From positions 558,001 through 622,000 of the forward strand of contig JADJPJ010000087.1 in NCBI GenBank assembly GCA_016713325.1: 64,000 bases of DNA, read 5' to 3'. This document shows, one piece after another, positions 50,699 through 59,957 of this stretch. The notes beneath the pieces were generated by a model. The model was given only the letters and a program-made list of their open reading frames with translations. It did not search any database and was not told the DNA's origin. The DNA is from Candidatus Flexifilum affinis (GTDB lineage Bacteria > Chloroflexota > Anaerolineae > Aggregatilineales > Phototrophicaceae). The first letter of the stretch is position 1; each line of letters begins with the position of its first letter. Both the position numbers and the translations under genes were made by a program.

Positions 50699-51499
50699 AT
50701 GCGCCTGACCCTGCTCTTGATCTGGAGTGCGGTGCTGCTCGGGGCGGCAGCCTGCGGCGAAACCCTCCCACCGGCGACCTCCACCCCCGCGATAACGCCG
50801 ACCCCTGCGCCGACGGGTCCGCCATCGCCTGCCACCAACGCCGACTGGACACCCCAATCTGCCACGATCTCCGGCGTCGAGATGGTGCTCGTCCCGCCCG
50901 GATGCTTCATGATGGGCTCCGACGAAGGCCGGCGCGATGAACGGCCAGCCCACGAGATCTGTTTCGAACACGCCTACTGGATCGACAAGTACGAAGTGAC
51001 CAATGCCGTCTACGGCAGCCCTGGCAATTTCCAGGGGGACGATCGCCCGCGGGAGAATCTGCTGTGGAGCGAAGCGCGCGATCACTGCGCCAGCCGCGGA
51101 GCGCGACTGCCAACCGAGGCGGAGTGGGAGTATGCCGCACGCGGTCCGGACGGCCTGACCTATCCCTGGGGCAACGAACTGATTGCTGAGAATCTTGTCT
51201 TCGATCAGAATTCCAATGGAGAGACCCAGTCCGTTGGCAGCCGACCAGCCGGCGCTTCGTGGGTCGACGCGATGGACATGAGCGGCAATGTCTTCGAATT
51301 TGTCAGCAGCATCTATGCGCGCTATCCCTTTGACCCGACCGATGGCCGTGAAGACCTGACCGATTTGCAGGCCCCGCGCGTCTATCGAGGCGGGATCAAC
51401 AGCTACATCGACAATGGCGCGGGCACGACGATCCGCTTCCGCCTGGGCGCCGACGAGCGCAACTGGTTCATCGGCTTCCGCTGCGCGCGCAGCACCTGA
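50699..51499 (+). CDS. Lipoprotein with formylglycine-generating-enzyme-like (SUMF1) domain
   Basis: A 266-residue product with signal peptide and lipobox GAAAC (Cys19), a Pro/Thr linker, then an FGE-sulfatase/SUMF1 domain: MVLVPPGCFMMGSDEGRRDE, YEVTNAVYGS, ARLPTEAEWEYAARG, AMDMSGNVFEFVSS and the closing FIGFRCARS. The twin active-site Cys of true FGE are not evident, so it is more likely a binding or scaffolding member. It starts a same-strand run of surface genes; the SGNH gene follows after 9 bases. Confidence 0.82.
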   Translation: MRLTLLLIWSAVLLGAAACGETLPPATSTPAITPTPAPTGPPSPATNADWTPQSATISGVEMVLVPPGCFMMGSDEGRRDERPAHEICFEHAYWIDKYEVTNAVYGSPGNFQGDDRPRENLLWSEARDHCASRGARLPTEAEWEYAARGPDGLTYPWGNELIAENLVFDQNSNGETQSVGSRPAGASWVDAMDMSGNVFEFVSSIYARYPFDPTDGREDLTDLQAPRVYRGGINSYIDNGAGTTIRFRLGADERNWFIGFRCARST

Positions 51500-51508
51500 G
51501 GAGCATAG

Positions 51509-52873
51509 ATGCCAAATCGCTTCTGGACACTTGTCTGGATCGCTGCCGCCGCAGTTGGCGTATTTTTTGCCATCTCCACACCGGACGCAGCGCCAGAGGA
51601 AAGCTGGCGCTTTGCCCTGGCGGCCCTGATGGCCATAGTTACGCTCGTCGGAATCCTCGACACCCCGCTGCGAGACGCGGTCGCTCAGCCGCTGCGCACA
51701 CTCCGTCGTTCGCCCGCGCTCTATTGGTTGGTCATCCTGGTCGCCTTCTGTGTCACCCTGGGCGCCTGGTTGGTCGCCTACCAGCCCACCAATGGCCGGC
51801 CGCTGGTCGGCGCGGAATTCACCTATCTGTGTTTCGTCCTCTGGTTCATGCTCTACCTCCTGGTCTTCGATCTGAATCGCGCGCGCGGACGGACGCTGGC
51901 GGCGGGACTCGGCAAGAGCCGTGCGACCGGAGTCCTGATTACGCTGACCACTCTGGTGGTGCTGTTCTTCCTGGGCGAAGGCTATCTTCGGGTGTTCTAT
52001 ATCACCACGGATGGCTATGGCTTCACAGCCATGAACTACCACTGGTACAAGAACTTCCTGTGGAACAGCCTGAACTCCCTGGGATATCGCGACTACGAAC
52101 CGAAGGCAGACCCCGACGGAACGCTCACTCAGATCGCGATCGTCGGCGATTCGTTTGCCGTCGGACACGGGATCAACGACATCAACCAGACTTTCGGGCA
52201 GCTTCTGGAGCAGCAATTGGGAGATGGCGCTGATGTCCTGATGGTCGCCGCATCGGGGCGCGACAGCGACGTCATGGTCAGCACGCTCGACCAATATCCA
52301 ATCCAGCCGGATATCGTCGTCTTGTCTTACTACCTGAACGACATCGACTATCTGATGGCCGGCACCGAACTGGACCCGGATGCCAATTTCGACTTCATTC
52401 AGGATCAGAATCTACATTGGTTCGTGCTGAATTTCTTCCTGCCCAACTACATCTACTACAATCTGATTCAGTTCACGTCCCCGGTCCGGTCGGGCAACTT
52501 CATCAACGATCTCATACAGGCACATCTGAATGATGACCTCTGGCCTCGGCACGCAAACAATCTCAATGCAATGGTCGAATGGGCGCGCCAGCATGACGCT
52601 CAACTGATCGTCCTGCTTTGGCCGCACCTTGCCGCCATTGCGGAGTCCAAACCGGCAACCGACCGTGTCAGGCTGTTCTTCACGGACGCGGGCGTGCCGG
52701 TGATCGATATGGGTGAGCGGCTGTTGGGCCGTTCGACCAGCGAACTGATCGTCAATCGCTTCGACACGCATCCGGGTCCACTGGCGCATCGTATCGCCGC
52801 TGAGGCACTTTATGAGGTGATCAGTGGCGAAGTCCTGGCCGCAGCCTCAGACGGCGGTTCGGGCGGTTCCTGA
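51509..52873 (+). CDS. Membrane SGNH/GDSL hydrolase-like protein
   Basis: A 454-residue protein with about five membrane helices in the first 165 residues. An extracytoplasmic SGNH domain follows: IAIVGDSFAVGHGI with the Ser of GDS, VVLSYYLNDIDYLM (Asn block III) and FDTHPGPLAH (Asp-x-His). All catalytic positions are present, so acyl-ester hydrolase or O-acetyl transfer on a surface glycan is plausible. Two related but smaller paralogs sit at 61139 and 62133. Confidence 0.85.
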   Translation: MPNRFWTLVWIAAAAVGVFFAISTPDAAPEESWRFALAALMAIVTLVGILDTPLRDAVAQPLRTLRRSPALYWLVILVAFCVTLGAWLVAYQPTNGRPLVGAEFTYLCFVLWFMLYLLVFDLNRARGRTLAAGLGKSRATGVLITLTTLVVLFFLGEGYLRVFYITTDGYGFTAMNYHWYKNFLWNSLNSLGYRDYEPKADPDGTLTQIAIVGDSFAVGHGINDINQTFGQLLEQQLGDGADVLMVAASGRDSDVMVSTLDQYPIQPDIVVLSYYLNDIDYLMAGTELDPDANFDFIQDQNLHWFVLNFFLPNYIYYNLIQFTSPVRSGNFINDLIQAHLNDDLWPRHANNLNAMVEWARQHDAQLIVLLWPHLAAIAESKPATDRVRLFFTDAGVPVIDMGERLLGRSTSELIVNRFDTHPGPLAHRIAAEALYEVISGEVLAAASDGGSGGS

Positions 52874-52903
52874 TTTCGAAATGCTGAGCTGAAAGCAGAC
52901 AGA

Positions 52904-53713
52904 ATGAAGCTGTCCGTCGTCATTCCCGCGCGCAATGAAGAGGCCAACGTCGTTACGACGATCGTGCGCCTGCGCGACCATCTGGACCAGGCAGGCATCC
53001 GCAATTTCGAGATCCTGGTGGTCGACGACGGCAGCACCGACCGCACCCATCAGGTCGTCTTGGCCGAAAGTGTGCGCGATCCTCGCATCAGCTGCGTGCG
53101 CAACACGGGCCGCAACGGGTTTGGCCGGGCAGTGGCTTTCGGTCTGGATCGCTTCACCGGCGATGCCGTGGTGATCTATATGGCCGATGCCTCTGACGAC
53201 CCGGCCGATGTCGTTCGCTACTATCATATTCTGCGCGACAAAGCGGACTGTGCTTTTGGCTCCCGCTTCAGGCGTGACTCGAAGGTGAACAACTATCCGC
53301 AGTTCAAGCTGATCATCAACCGACTGGCCAATCTGGTCATCCGGCTGATGTTCAACACTCCCTACAACGACACGACCAATGCCTTTAAAGGGTATCGCGC
53401 CAATGTGATCGCCGGCTGCCGTCCGTTTGTATCGCCGCACTTCAATCTAACCATCGAGATTCCGCTCAAGGCGCTGGTGCGCGGCTATTCGCACGAAGTG
53501 GTGCCCATCAGTTGGAGCAACCGGACCCACGGCGAGTCGGCGCTCAAACTGAAGGAACAGGGAAGCCGGTATTTGTATACCCTGCTGACAGTCTGGTTCG
53601 AATGGCTGCTCGTCCGCCACGATACACGCCACCAGGATGGCGACTTCCAGCCGTGGCCCAAGGCCAATACGCTGGCTTCAGAGAATCTTGAAGCAACGGA
53701 GTCACGTGATTGA
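52904..53713 (+). CDS. GT2 family glycosyltransferase (dolichyl/undecaprenyl-phosphate mannose synthase-like)
   Basis: A 269-residue GT-A enzyme without membrane helices. MKLSVVIPARNEEANVVTTI opens the fold, LVVDDGSTDRT is the nucleotide site, VVIYMADASDDPADV the DxD-like block and FGSRFRRDSKVNNYP the acceptor side. It would transfer a sugar to polyprenyl phosphate, which could supply the GT-C proteins encoded nearby. Its stop overlaps the TTG start of the epimerase gene. Confidence 0.87.
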   Translation: MKLSVVIPARNEEANVVTTIVRLRDHLDQAGIRNFEILVVDDGSTDRTHQVVLAESVRDPRISCVRNTGRNGFGRAVAFGLDRFTGDAVVIYMADASDDPADVVRYYHILRDKADCAFGSRFRRDSKVNNYPQFKLIINRLANLVIRLMFNTPYNDTTNAFKGYRANVIAGCRPFVSPHFNLTIEIPLKALVRGYSHEVVPISWSNRTHGESALKLKEQGSRYLYTLLTVWFEWLLVRHDTRHQDGDFQPWPKANTLASENLEATESRD

Positions 53714-54669
53714 ACCGTCGAATTCTGATCACCGGCGGAGCCGGCTTTATCGGAGGTCACTTTGCCGAACACCTGCTCCGCTCAGGCGACCAGGTCGTCA
53801 TTCTGGACAACCTCAGCACAGGCGTGAAGACCAATGTTCCTGCCGGAGCGCAGTTCATTCAGGGCGACGTCCGCAGCCCTGAAGACCTGAATGCGGTTTT
53901 CGCAGGCGGGCTGGACGCCGTGCTGCACCTGGCGGGCCAGGCGTCGATCCGCCTCTCTTACGCCGATCCGGCTGCCGACCTCAACGTCAATACGGTGGGG
54001 ACCATCAACGTCCTGCAAGCCTGTTTACAGCATCGGGTCAGCCGACTGCTGTTCGCCAGCTCGATGACCATTTACGGCCATGCGGCGGACGTCCCAACGC
54101 CAGAAGACGCCCCCCCTGCCCCGATCTCGTACTATGCAGTCTCCAAGTACGCTGCCGAGCGTTATGTCCATCTGACCGCCGCGCGGCGCGAACCGGGCTT
54201 CACGCTGAATGCCACGTCGCTCCGCATGTTCAACGTCTTCGGCGAGCGTCAGAGCCTCACCAATGCCTATCAGGGCGTGCTGGCCATTTTCATTGGGAAT
54301 GTTCTGCGCGGTGAACCGATCACGATTCACGCCGACGGCGAACAGTCGCGCGACTTCGTCCACATTGACGACGTCGCCCGCGCCTGGGTTGCCGCGCTGG
54401 ACAATGAGGCGAGTTACGGGCAGGTCATGAACATCGGGACGGGCCAGCCAACCACCGTCAACGAGCTGTGCGATCTGGTGCTGGGGGCCTTCGGCCACAG
54501 CCGCGACACCTACCCGGTTCGGTATGAACCGGCGCAGCCAGGCGATATGCGGCGCTCCGCCGCGGACATCGCCCGCGCTCGGGCGCTACTGGGGTGGCAG
54601 CCTCAGGTGGAGCGTTCCGAAGGCATGCTGCGTACCATCGAATGGGCGAGACAGCAGATGATGAGGTAG
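53710..54669 (+). CDS. NAD-dependent sugar-nucleotide epimerase/dehydratase
   Basis: A 319-residue extended short-chain dehydrogenase (UDP-glucose 4-epimerase-like). The Rossmann motif is ILITGGAGFIGGHFAEHLL. The catalytic Tyr and Lys are in ISYYAVSKYAAERY, and FASSMTIYGHA holds the Ser block. Specific substrate is not deducible. The start TTG 53710 overlaps the GT2 stop (TTGA), so the two are coupled. Confidence 0.88.
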   Translation: MNRRILITGGAGFIGGHFAEHLLRSGDQVVILDNLSTGVKTNVPAGAQFIQGDVRSPEDLNAVFAGGLDAVLHLAGQASIRLSYADPAADLNVNTVGTINVLQACLQHRVSRLLFASSMTIYGHAADVPTPEDAPPAPISYYAVSKYAAERYVHLTAARREPGFTLNATSLRMFNVFGERQSLTNAYQGVLAIFIGNVLRGEPITIHADGEQSRDFVHIDDVARAWVAALDNEASYGQVMNIGTGQPTTVNELCDLVLGAFGHSRDTYPVRYEPAQPGDMRRSAADIARARALLGWQPQVERSEGMLRTIEWARQQMMR

Positions 54670-54703
54670 CGCGTGGCGTCCTGGCAAAAACAAAGGCGCA
54701 CAG

Positions 54704-54720
54704 CCCGGCGAAGTGCCGGG
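54704..54720 (-). terminator. Hairpin terminator for the gene at 54771-55220
   Basis: CCCGGC (54704-54709) and GCCGGG (54715-54720) form the core of a stem. On the minus strand a T-run (TTTGTTTTTG) follows within about 15 bases, fitting an intrinsic terminator after the stop at 54771. Confidence 0.55.
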
Positions 54721-54770
54721 TCCGCGCGCCCCAGGGGGTTCACGATGAATGCATCATGCCTTCGTTTGGG

Positions 54771-55220
54771 CTACTCACCCTGCACGAAATTGGACTCGTA
54801 GATATTCTCGGCAGGGCATCCGGTGAAGTTGATGACGTAGACTTTCTTCTCGGCGTCGGGCCCGACATTGACCTGATACTCACCGCTGGTCAGCTTGTAC
54901 AGCGCGATGACGCCGCGCTCGCGGATCAAAGTGTTCTGTTCGGGAAACTCGGGCAGCCGGGCAAGCTGCGCGTCCGTGACGTAGACCGTGCGACGTCCCT
55001 TGTCACCCTCGACCAGCCAGATGTCAATCGCGCAGGAATCGCCGCTCGTCGGGGTATACAGGTGGTAGGGTCCAAAGCAGTTGTGGCTGGTGATGTCCGT
55101 GCAGTCACACGGCAGGCATGCCTCCGCGGTCTGTGTGGGCATGGCGGTGAACACCAGCACCAGAAGAATGGCGACGACCGGCAGAATCGCCGCGGCATGC
55201 TGGAGGATGGTTCGTTTCAT
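54771..55220 (-). CDS. Secreted Cys-containing protein of unknown function
   Basis: A 149-residue product (ATG 55220, AAGGA site) with a signal peptide (hydrophobic core about 11-27, likely cleavage near TAEA). The mature part has six Cys (ACLPCDCTDITSHNCFG, SGDSCAID, FTGCPAE), suggesting disulfide bonds, and beta-rich segments. I do not recognise the family. It is the only minus-strand gene in the surface cluster. Confidence 0.7.
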   Translation of the reverse strand: MKRTILQHAAAILPVVAILLVLVFTAMPTQTAEACLPCDCTDITSHNCFGPYHLYTPTSGDSCAIDIWLVEGDKGRRTVYVTDAQLARLPEFPEQNTLIRERGVIALYKLTSGEYQVNVGPDAEKKVYVINFTGCPAENIYESNFVQGE

Positions 55221-55241
55221 CGGCTATTCCTTATGTGACGT

Positions 55242-55270
55242 TTGGCACAATAATTACCCTGCGCCATAAT
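55242..55270 (+). promoter_or_regulatory. Promoter candidate for the tandem membrane-protein genes
   Basis: TTGGCA at 55242-55247 and CATAAT at 55265-55270 with 17 bases between; about 150 bases of leader before the ATG at 55426. Confidence 0.5.
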
Positions 55271-55425
55271 CTAGGGGATTCGGTGAAAAATCGCCAGTCT
55301 GAATCGCGGTGCAATGCAATACAATAACGCGCGATTTGCCTACGCTTCGTCCTCCACTGCGATTTCTGGATCAGGCGCATCGATGGAGGATGAGGGCATG
55401 TGTCTCGCGCAGGAACAGCGGCCGC

Positions 55426-57640
55426 ATGCCGCAGCAGCAATGGACAGGGAACGACAAGCTGAACAAATTCAGGGGAAACTGGCGTCTGGCAGGCGCGGCA
55501 CTCATCTTCTACGGGCTGCTGGCCTTCCTCATTCTGCATCCCATTCTGTTTGCCACCGGCACTCGTGTCGCGGGATTTGACTACTTTAACTACCATTGGA
55601 ACTTCTGGTGGCTGCGCTTTGCGCCATCCACTCCAGGGCTGAGCGTATACGAGACGAACTTCACCATGTTCCCGTATACGACAAATCTCGGCTACCACGC
55701 GTTGACCGCCTTCTGGTATCCACTGTGGGCGCTGATTGAGCCGCTTGTCGGCACACTCGCGGCGATGAACGTCATTATCTACGTTGCCTGTGTACTCAAC
55801 GGCATTCTGCTCTTCCTTCTACTGCGACGTGAAGGCGCGTCAGCGGCCGCGGCGCTGATGGGAGGGGCCGCACTCCAGGCGGCGCCAACCCTGCGGTATT
55901 TTTACTACAACACGCACATCAACCTGATGGACTGGTTCTGGCTGCCGGCGCTGCTCCTGATCTGGAGTGAAATTACCCACGCGGTGAATCGGAAACAGTG
56001 GCGCGCCATGGTCATCGCGATCGGCTTCGGATTCGCGATCTGGGGCCTCACCCTCACCGATCTGCAATTCCCGATCTTTGCAGCCTTCCTGCTCGTCCCG
56101 TACGGCCTTTTGACGCTGTGGCGCTCCAAGCGCCGTGCTGCCCTTATTGCCTGCGGTATCGTGGGCATTGCGGTCGGCTTCGCGCTCCTCTGGTTTGCCG
56201 GTCCATTTCCCCATATTCTGGAATTCGAAGGGACTCTGGCACCCGGCATTGTCGAAGACCGCCCTGGCATCCCGCTGCCCGCAGGATTCCTGCGCATGAG
56301 CGACACCTGGTGGGAGTGGTCGGCGCCGTCCGCCGGCGCATGGATCACGGTTGCGATCGCCCTCGGTGTCATTGCCGGCTGGCTCACCCGGAGAAGACTG
56401 CGCTGGAGAGCCTGGTTCTGGTTCGCGCTGATGCTGCCTCCGCTGATTTTCGCGCTCGGGCCAACGCTCATCGTGGGCGATCTGGAAATCCCCCTTCCCT
56501 TCCGCGTGCTGCACGCGCTGACCAACGGCATGTTCCGCATGCCCTGGCGGCTTCTACCCATCGCCATCGTCGCGGCGACGCTGTTCGCAGCCCTCGCGCT
56601 GAAGCCTATTCTGGCCCGCCGGCGGAACGCCCTGCCCTGGTTTGTCTCCGCGGCCCTCCTCCTTCTGGTCGCAGATGTTCGCCTGTTCGAATCCGCACCC
56701 CTCACGCCTGTGCCAACCGACTATCAGATCTACCGCACAATACGCGAGGAGACAGGCCCCGGCTACGACGACGAGGTCATCATCGAAATTCCCACGGGCG
56801 CAGCGTCCGGCGAGGTCATTTTCGGCGATTCTCGCGCCACACAGCTCCAGTGGTACACGATCGTCCATCAGAAGCGCATCGTCAACGGCTTTATCAGCCG
56901 CGCGCCGCTGGAGCACTTCTACTACCTGGAGATCGACGATCCGATGTTGAGCTGGCTGGGCCAGCGCCGCTACCTTGAGCCGGCAACCGTCGAGCGACAG
57001 ATGCGGGAGCGCGTCGAAACCTGGAAGATTGGCTATTTCATCCTTCATCGCGATCTCATCGGCCGAGACACACCGGCAGTCCAGGAGATCATCAGCTTCT
57101 TCAACAGCCTGGATGATCTGTTGTGCCCCCACAGCGTCGAGGGAGACATCGTCGCCTATCGCACGCGCCGCCATCCAGATGGATGCCTGCCGCGTACGCC
57201 AGCGCTCGACGATTCCGGCGCGTTCGCCATCGACGTGGGCTCAGAAGCGGATGTGCGTCACGTCGGCACGGGCTGGTATTACGCAGAAAACGTCTTCGAC
57301 GTCACCTTGCGTTGGGCGGGCGAGCAGCCGGGAGCCGTCCTCTACGCGGATCTCCCACCAGGCGATTATGTGGTGCAGGTCGAGGCTCAGGCCTACTTCG
57401 AGCCTCGCACTCGTGGGGCTGATCGTCAACGGCGTCGACGTCGGGGACTCGGCCGCACTTCAGCCCGATGCAATACAGATGCTCGAGTTTCGTATCCCGG
57501 CCGAGGCGATCGGCAGCGGGCAGCATGTGAGCCTGGCCCTCACTTATGACGATTGGCGCGTTCCAGCCGATGTCCAGGGTGGCGAAGACCAGCGGCGGCT
57601 CGCTATAGCCGTCGATCGGGTGAGGCTGCTGCCCCAATGA
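55426..57640 (+). CDS. Large GT-C-like membrane protein, first tandem copy, interrupted by one frameshift
   Basis: About 738 residues when read across a frame change near 57400-57411. About ten membrane helices fill the first 400 residues, with the motif FNYHWNFWWLRFA then PGLSVYETNFTMFPYTTNLG and LTDLQFPIFAAFLLVPYGLL. A C-terminal extracytoplasmic region includes EETGPGYDDEVIIEIPTGAA. The frame change falls after VVQVEAQAYFEP; dropping one base gives PALVGLIVNGVDVGDSAALQ, which matches the second copy in position and spacing. It resembles polytopic glycosyltransferases, but no named family is certain. The stop overlaps the start of the second copy (ATGA). Confidence 0.72.
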
Positions 57641-59880
57641 ACAAGCGGCCCGCGTTCAGTGCGTTGGTCCAGCCGACCGCGCCGTTCGTTTTCTATCTGT
57701 TGATCGCAGGCATCGCCCTCTATCCCTTGCTCTTCAATGCGACCACCCACACCGGCGGGGAGTGGACCACCGATTACTACCACTTCCACTGGAACTTCTG
57801 GTGGATTCGCCACGCGCTGACCACACCGGGCCTCAGTGTCTACGAGACAAACTTCGTGTTGTTCCCGGCGACCACCGACCTGGCGCTGCACACGCTGACA
57901 CCATTCTGGTTTCCTGCGTGGGCGCTGCTCGAACCGCTCTTTGGCGGCGGGCGCGCCGGCACGCTGCTGGCCATGGACACCATCATGGTCCTGTCGATGG
58001 CGCTCACGGGCTGGGTGTTCTACCATCTGCTCAGGCAGGGGGGCGTCCATCCAGCGCTGGCGCTCCCGTTCGGCGTCCTGCTGCAAGTCTGTGCAGGTAT
58101 GATGCTGGCCGCCATGCTGACGACGGTCAACTACCTGAGCGGTTTCTGGCTGCCGCTTAGCCTCTTGACCTGGGGAACCATCGCTCGCGCGCAGGGGTTA
58201 GGTCGATTCATCTGGGCTGCATTGCTCGGCCTGGCCTTCTACGGCACCATGCTGACCGATTTCCAGCACATGCTGTTTCTGGCCTTCCTGCTCGTCCCGT
58301 ACGGTCTGGTGACCTTGATCCGTCAGCCGACCTTGGAGCAGCGAGTCGAGTTGGCTGTGGCCGGGGTGCTGGCGCTGGCGGTGGCAGTCATCCTTCTGTG
58401 GGTTGCCGGCCCACTGCCCGCCCTGTTGAGTTACGATTTTGGCGAGCTGTCACCGCAGGCCATCGAAAACGCTGCCTCAATTGCCTTCCCTGCCGGTTTC
58501 ATCAGCCGATTTGGCACCTACGACCGTGGCATCACGCTGGGCGCGCTGGTGCTGCCTCTGGTCGTCCTGGGCGTCGTGGCGCAGCTGATTGAGCGGCGCC
58601 GGAGTGAACGCCAAGAACGTGTCCTGCCGGGCGCCTGGTTCTGGCTGGCCGTGATGATCCTGCCGCTGGTCCTGGCTGCAGGGCCTTTCGTCACCCTGGC
58701 CGGGTCGACGGTGGAAGCACCCTATGCCCTGCTCCATCGCGCGTTCGGCGGGCTTTTTCGCAGCCCGGCGCGCTTCGACTATGCCATAATCGTCGCCGGG
58801 CTGTTGTTCGCTGGCAAATCGCTGTCGCCCCTGGTCACGCTCAACAAAGCAAGGGCGGCACTGGTCGTCGCACCGGCACTGCTGCTGGTTGTCACGGATG
58901 CTCACCTCTTCGCGCCCATGCCGGTGCAGCCCGTGACGCGCGACTATCCGGCCTACCACACGATTGGCGAGGAACGCGGCCCTGGCTATGACGATCTGGT
59001 TGTGTTGGAAGTGCCAGTGGCCGGCGGCAGCGGCGAAGCCTGGGTGGGCGAGTTCCAGCCGATGGAGGCGCAGTTCTACGGGATCACACACGGCAAGCGC
59101 ATGCTGAATGGCGCCATCGCTCGCGCGCCGCTCAGCCACTTCTGGTACTGGCTTTACGACGACCCGATGCTGGCCTGGATGGGGCAGCGCCGCTATCTGG
59201 AACCCGAGAATGTCCGGGCGCAGATTGAGGAACGCATCCGTACCTGGGAACTGGGCTATATTGTCGTCCATGGGGACTGGATCGGGCTGGAAGGCCCTAC
59301 ATTCCAGGAAATTATCGGCTATCTGAACAGCCTGCGCGATCTGGTGTGTCCTTTTGCTATTGAGGACAACACCGTCTTCTATCGCACCGTCGCGCACCCG
59401 GACGGCTGCCCGTCACGGACTCCGCCGCTTCGCCAGGATGGCCGCTACGAGATCGATATCGGCAGTCAAGATGACCTGGCCTACACCGGCTGGGGCTGGC
59501 ATCATGCCGAGGCAATTTTCGACACCACCATCCGATGGGCCGGCGAATACCCACAGGCCACGCTGCATCTCGATCTGCCACCAGGCGATTACACGCTCCA
59601 AATCACCGCACAGGCGTTTTATAGGTCCCGAGAACTGCGCGTCAACGTCAACGGGGTTTTACTGGACGGCGACAGCACCATTTCGGTAGACTCACTCCAA
59701 GCCGCTGCCTTTGTATTGCCTGCGAGTGTGGTGGGGAGCGGCGAGCACTTGACCTTTGGCCTGGAGTATGACGGATGGACGGTCCCGGCGGAGATCGGCA
59801 TGGTCGGCGATCAGCGCCGCCTGGCAGTTGCCGTGGATTCGATCCGTTTTGTGCCAGATAACAGTGAAACTGATGGATAG
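57637..59880 (+). CDS. Large GT-C-like membrane protein, second tandem copy
   Basis: A 747-residue polytopic protein clearly paralogous to the preceding gene along its whole length: FHWNFWWIRHALTTPGLSVYE, LTDFQHMLFLAFLLVPYGLV, EERGPGYDDLVVLEVPVAGG and the C-terminal beta domain YTLQITAQAFYRSRELRVNV. About ten membrane helices precede a soluble extracytoplasmic domain of about 300 residues. Role is probably transfer of a sugar or other group to a surface polymer; this is inferred from fold type and neighbours only. Intact, unlike the first copy. Confidence 0.78.
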   Translation: MNKRPAFSALVQPTAPFVFYLLIAGIALYPLLFNATTHTGGEWTTDYYHFHWNFWWIRHALTTPGLSVYETNFVLFPATTDLALHTLTPFWFPAWALLEPLFGGGRAGTLLAMDTIMVLSMALTGWVFYHLLRQGGVHPALALPFGVLLQVCAGMMLAAMLTTVNYLSGFWLPLSLLTWGTIARAQGLGRFIWAALLGLAFYGTMLTDFQHMLFLAFLLVPYGLVTLIRQPTLEQRVELAVAGVLALAVAVILLWVAGPLPALLSYDFGELSPQAIENAASIAFPAGFISRFGTYDRGITLGALVLPLVVLGVVAQLIERRRSERQERVLPGAWFWLAVMILPLVLAAGPFVTLAGSTVEAPYALLHRAFGGLFRSPARFDYAIIVAGLLFAGKSLSPLVTLNKARAALVVAPALLLVVTDAHLFAPMPVQPVTRDYPAYHTIGEERGPGYDDLVVLEVPVAGGSGEAWVGEFQPMEAQFYGITHGKRMLNGAIARAPLSHFWYWLYDDPMLAWMGQRRYLEPENVRAQIEERIRTWELGYIVVHGDWIGLEGPTFQEIIGYLNSLRDLVCPFAIEDNTVFYRTVAHPDGCPSRTPPLRQDGRYEIDIGSQDDLAYTGWGWHHAEAIFDTTIRWAGEYPQATLHLDLPPGDYTLQITAQAFYRSRELRVNVNGVLLDGDSTISVDSLQAAAFVLPASVVGSGEHLTFGLEYDGWTVPAEIGMVGDQRRLAVAVDSIRFVPDNSETDG

Positions 59881-59957
59881 CTCCACGGCCGGCGGAAGAG
59901 CGGTGATGACTCTATTCCCGTCGCACTGCCGGCCCTGAATGGATTGAGGACAACACC

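Noticed and set aside
50537..52294. 585-codon minus-strand frame across the SUMF1 and SGNH genes
   Set aside because: It spans two well-supported genes and their promoter, with no recognisable domain; an antisense shadow.
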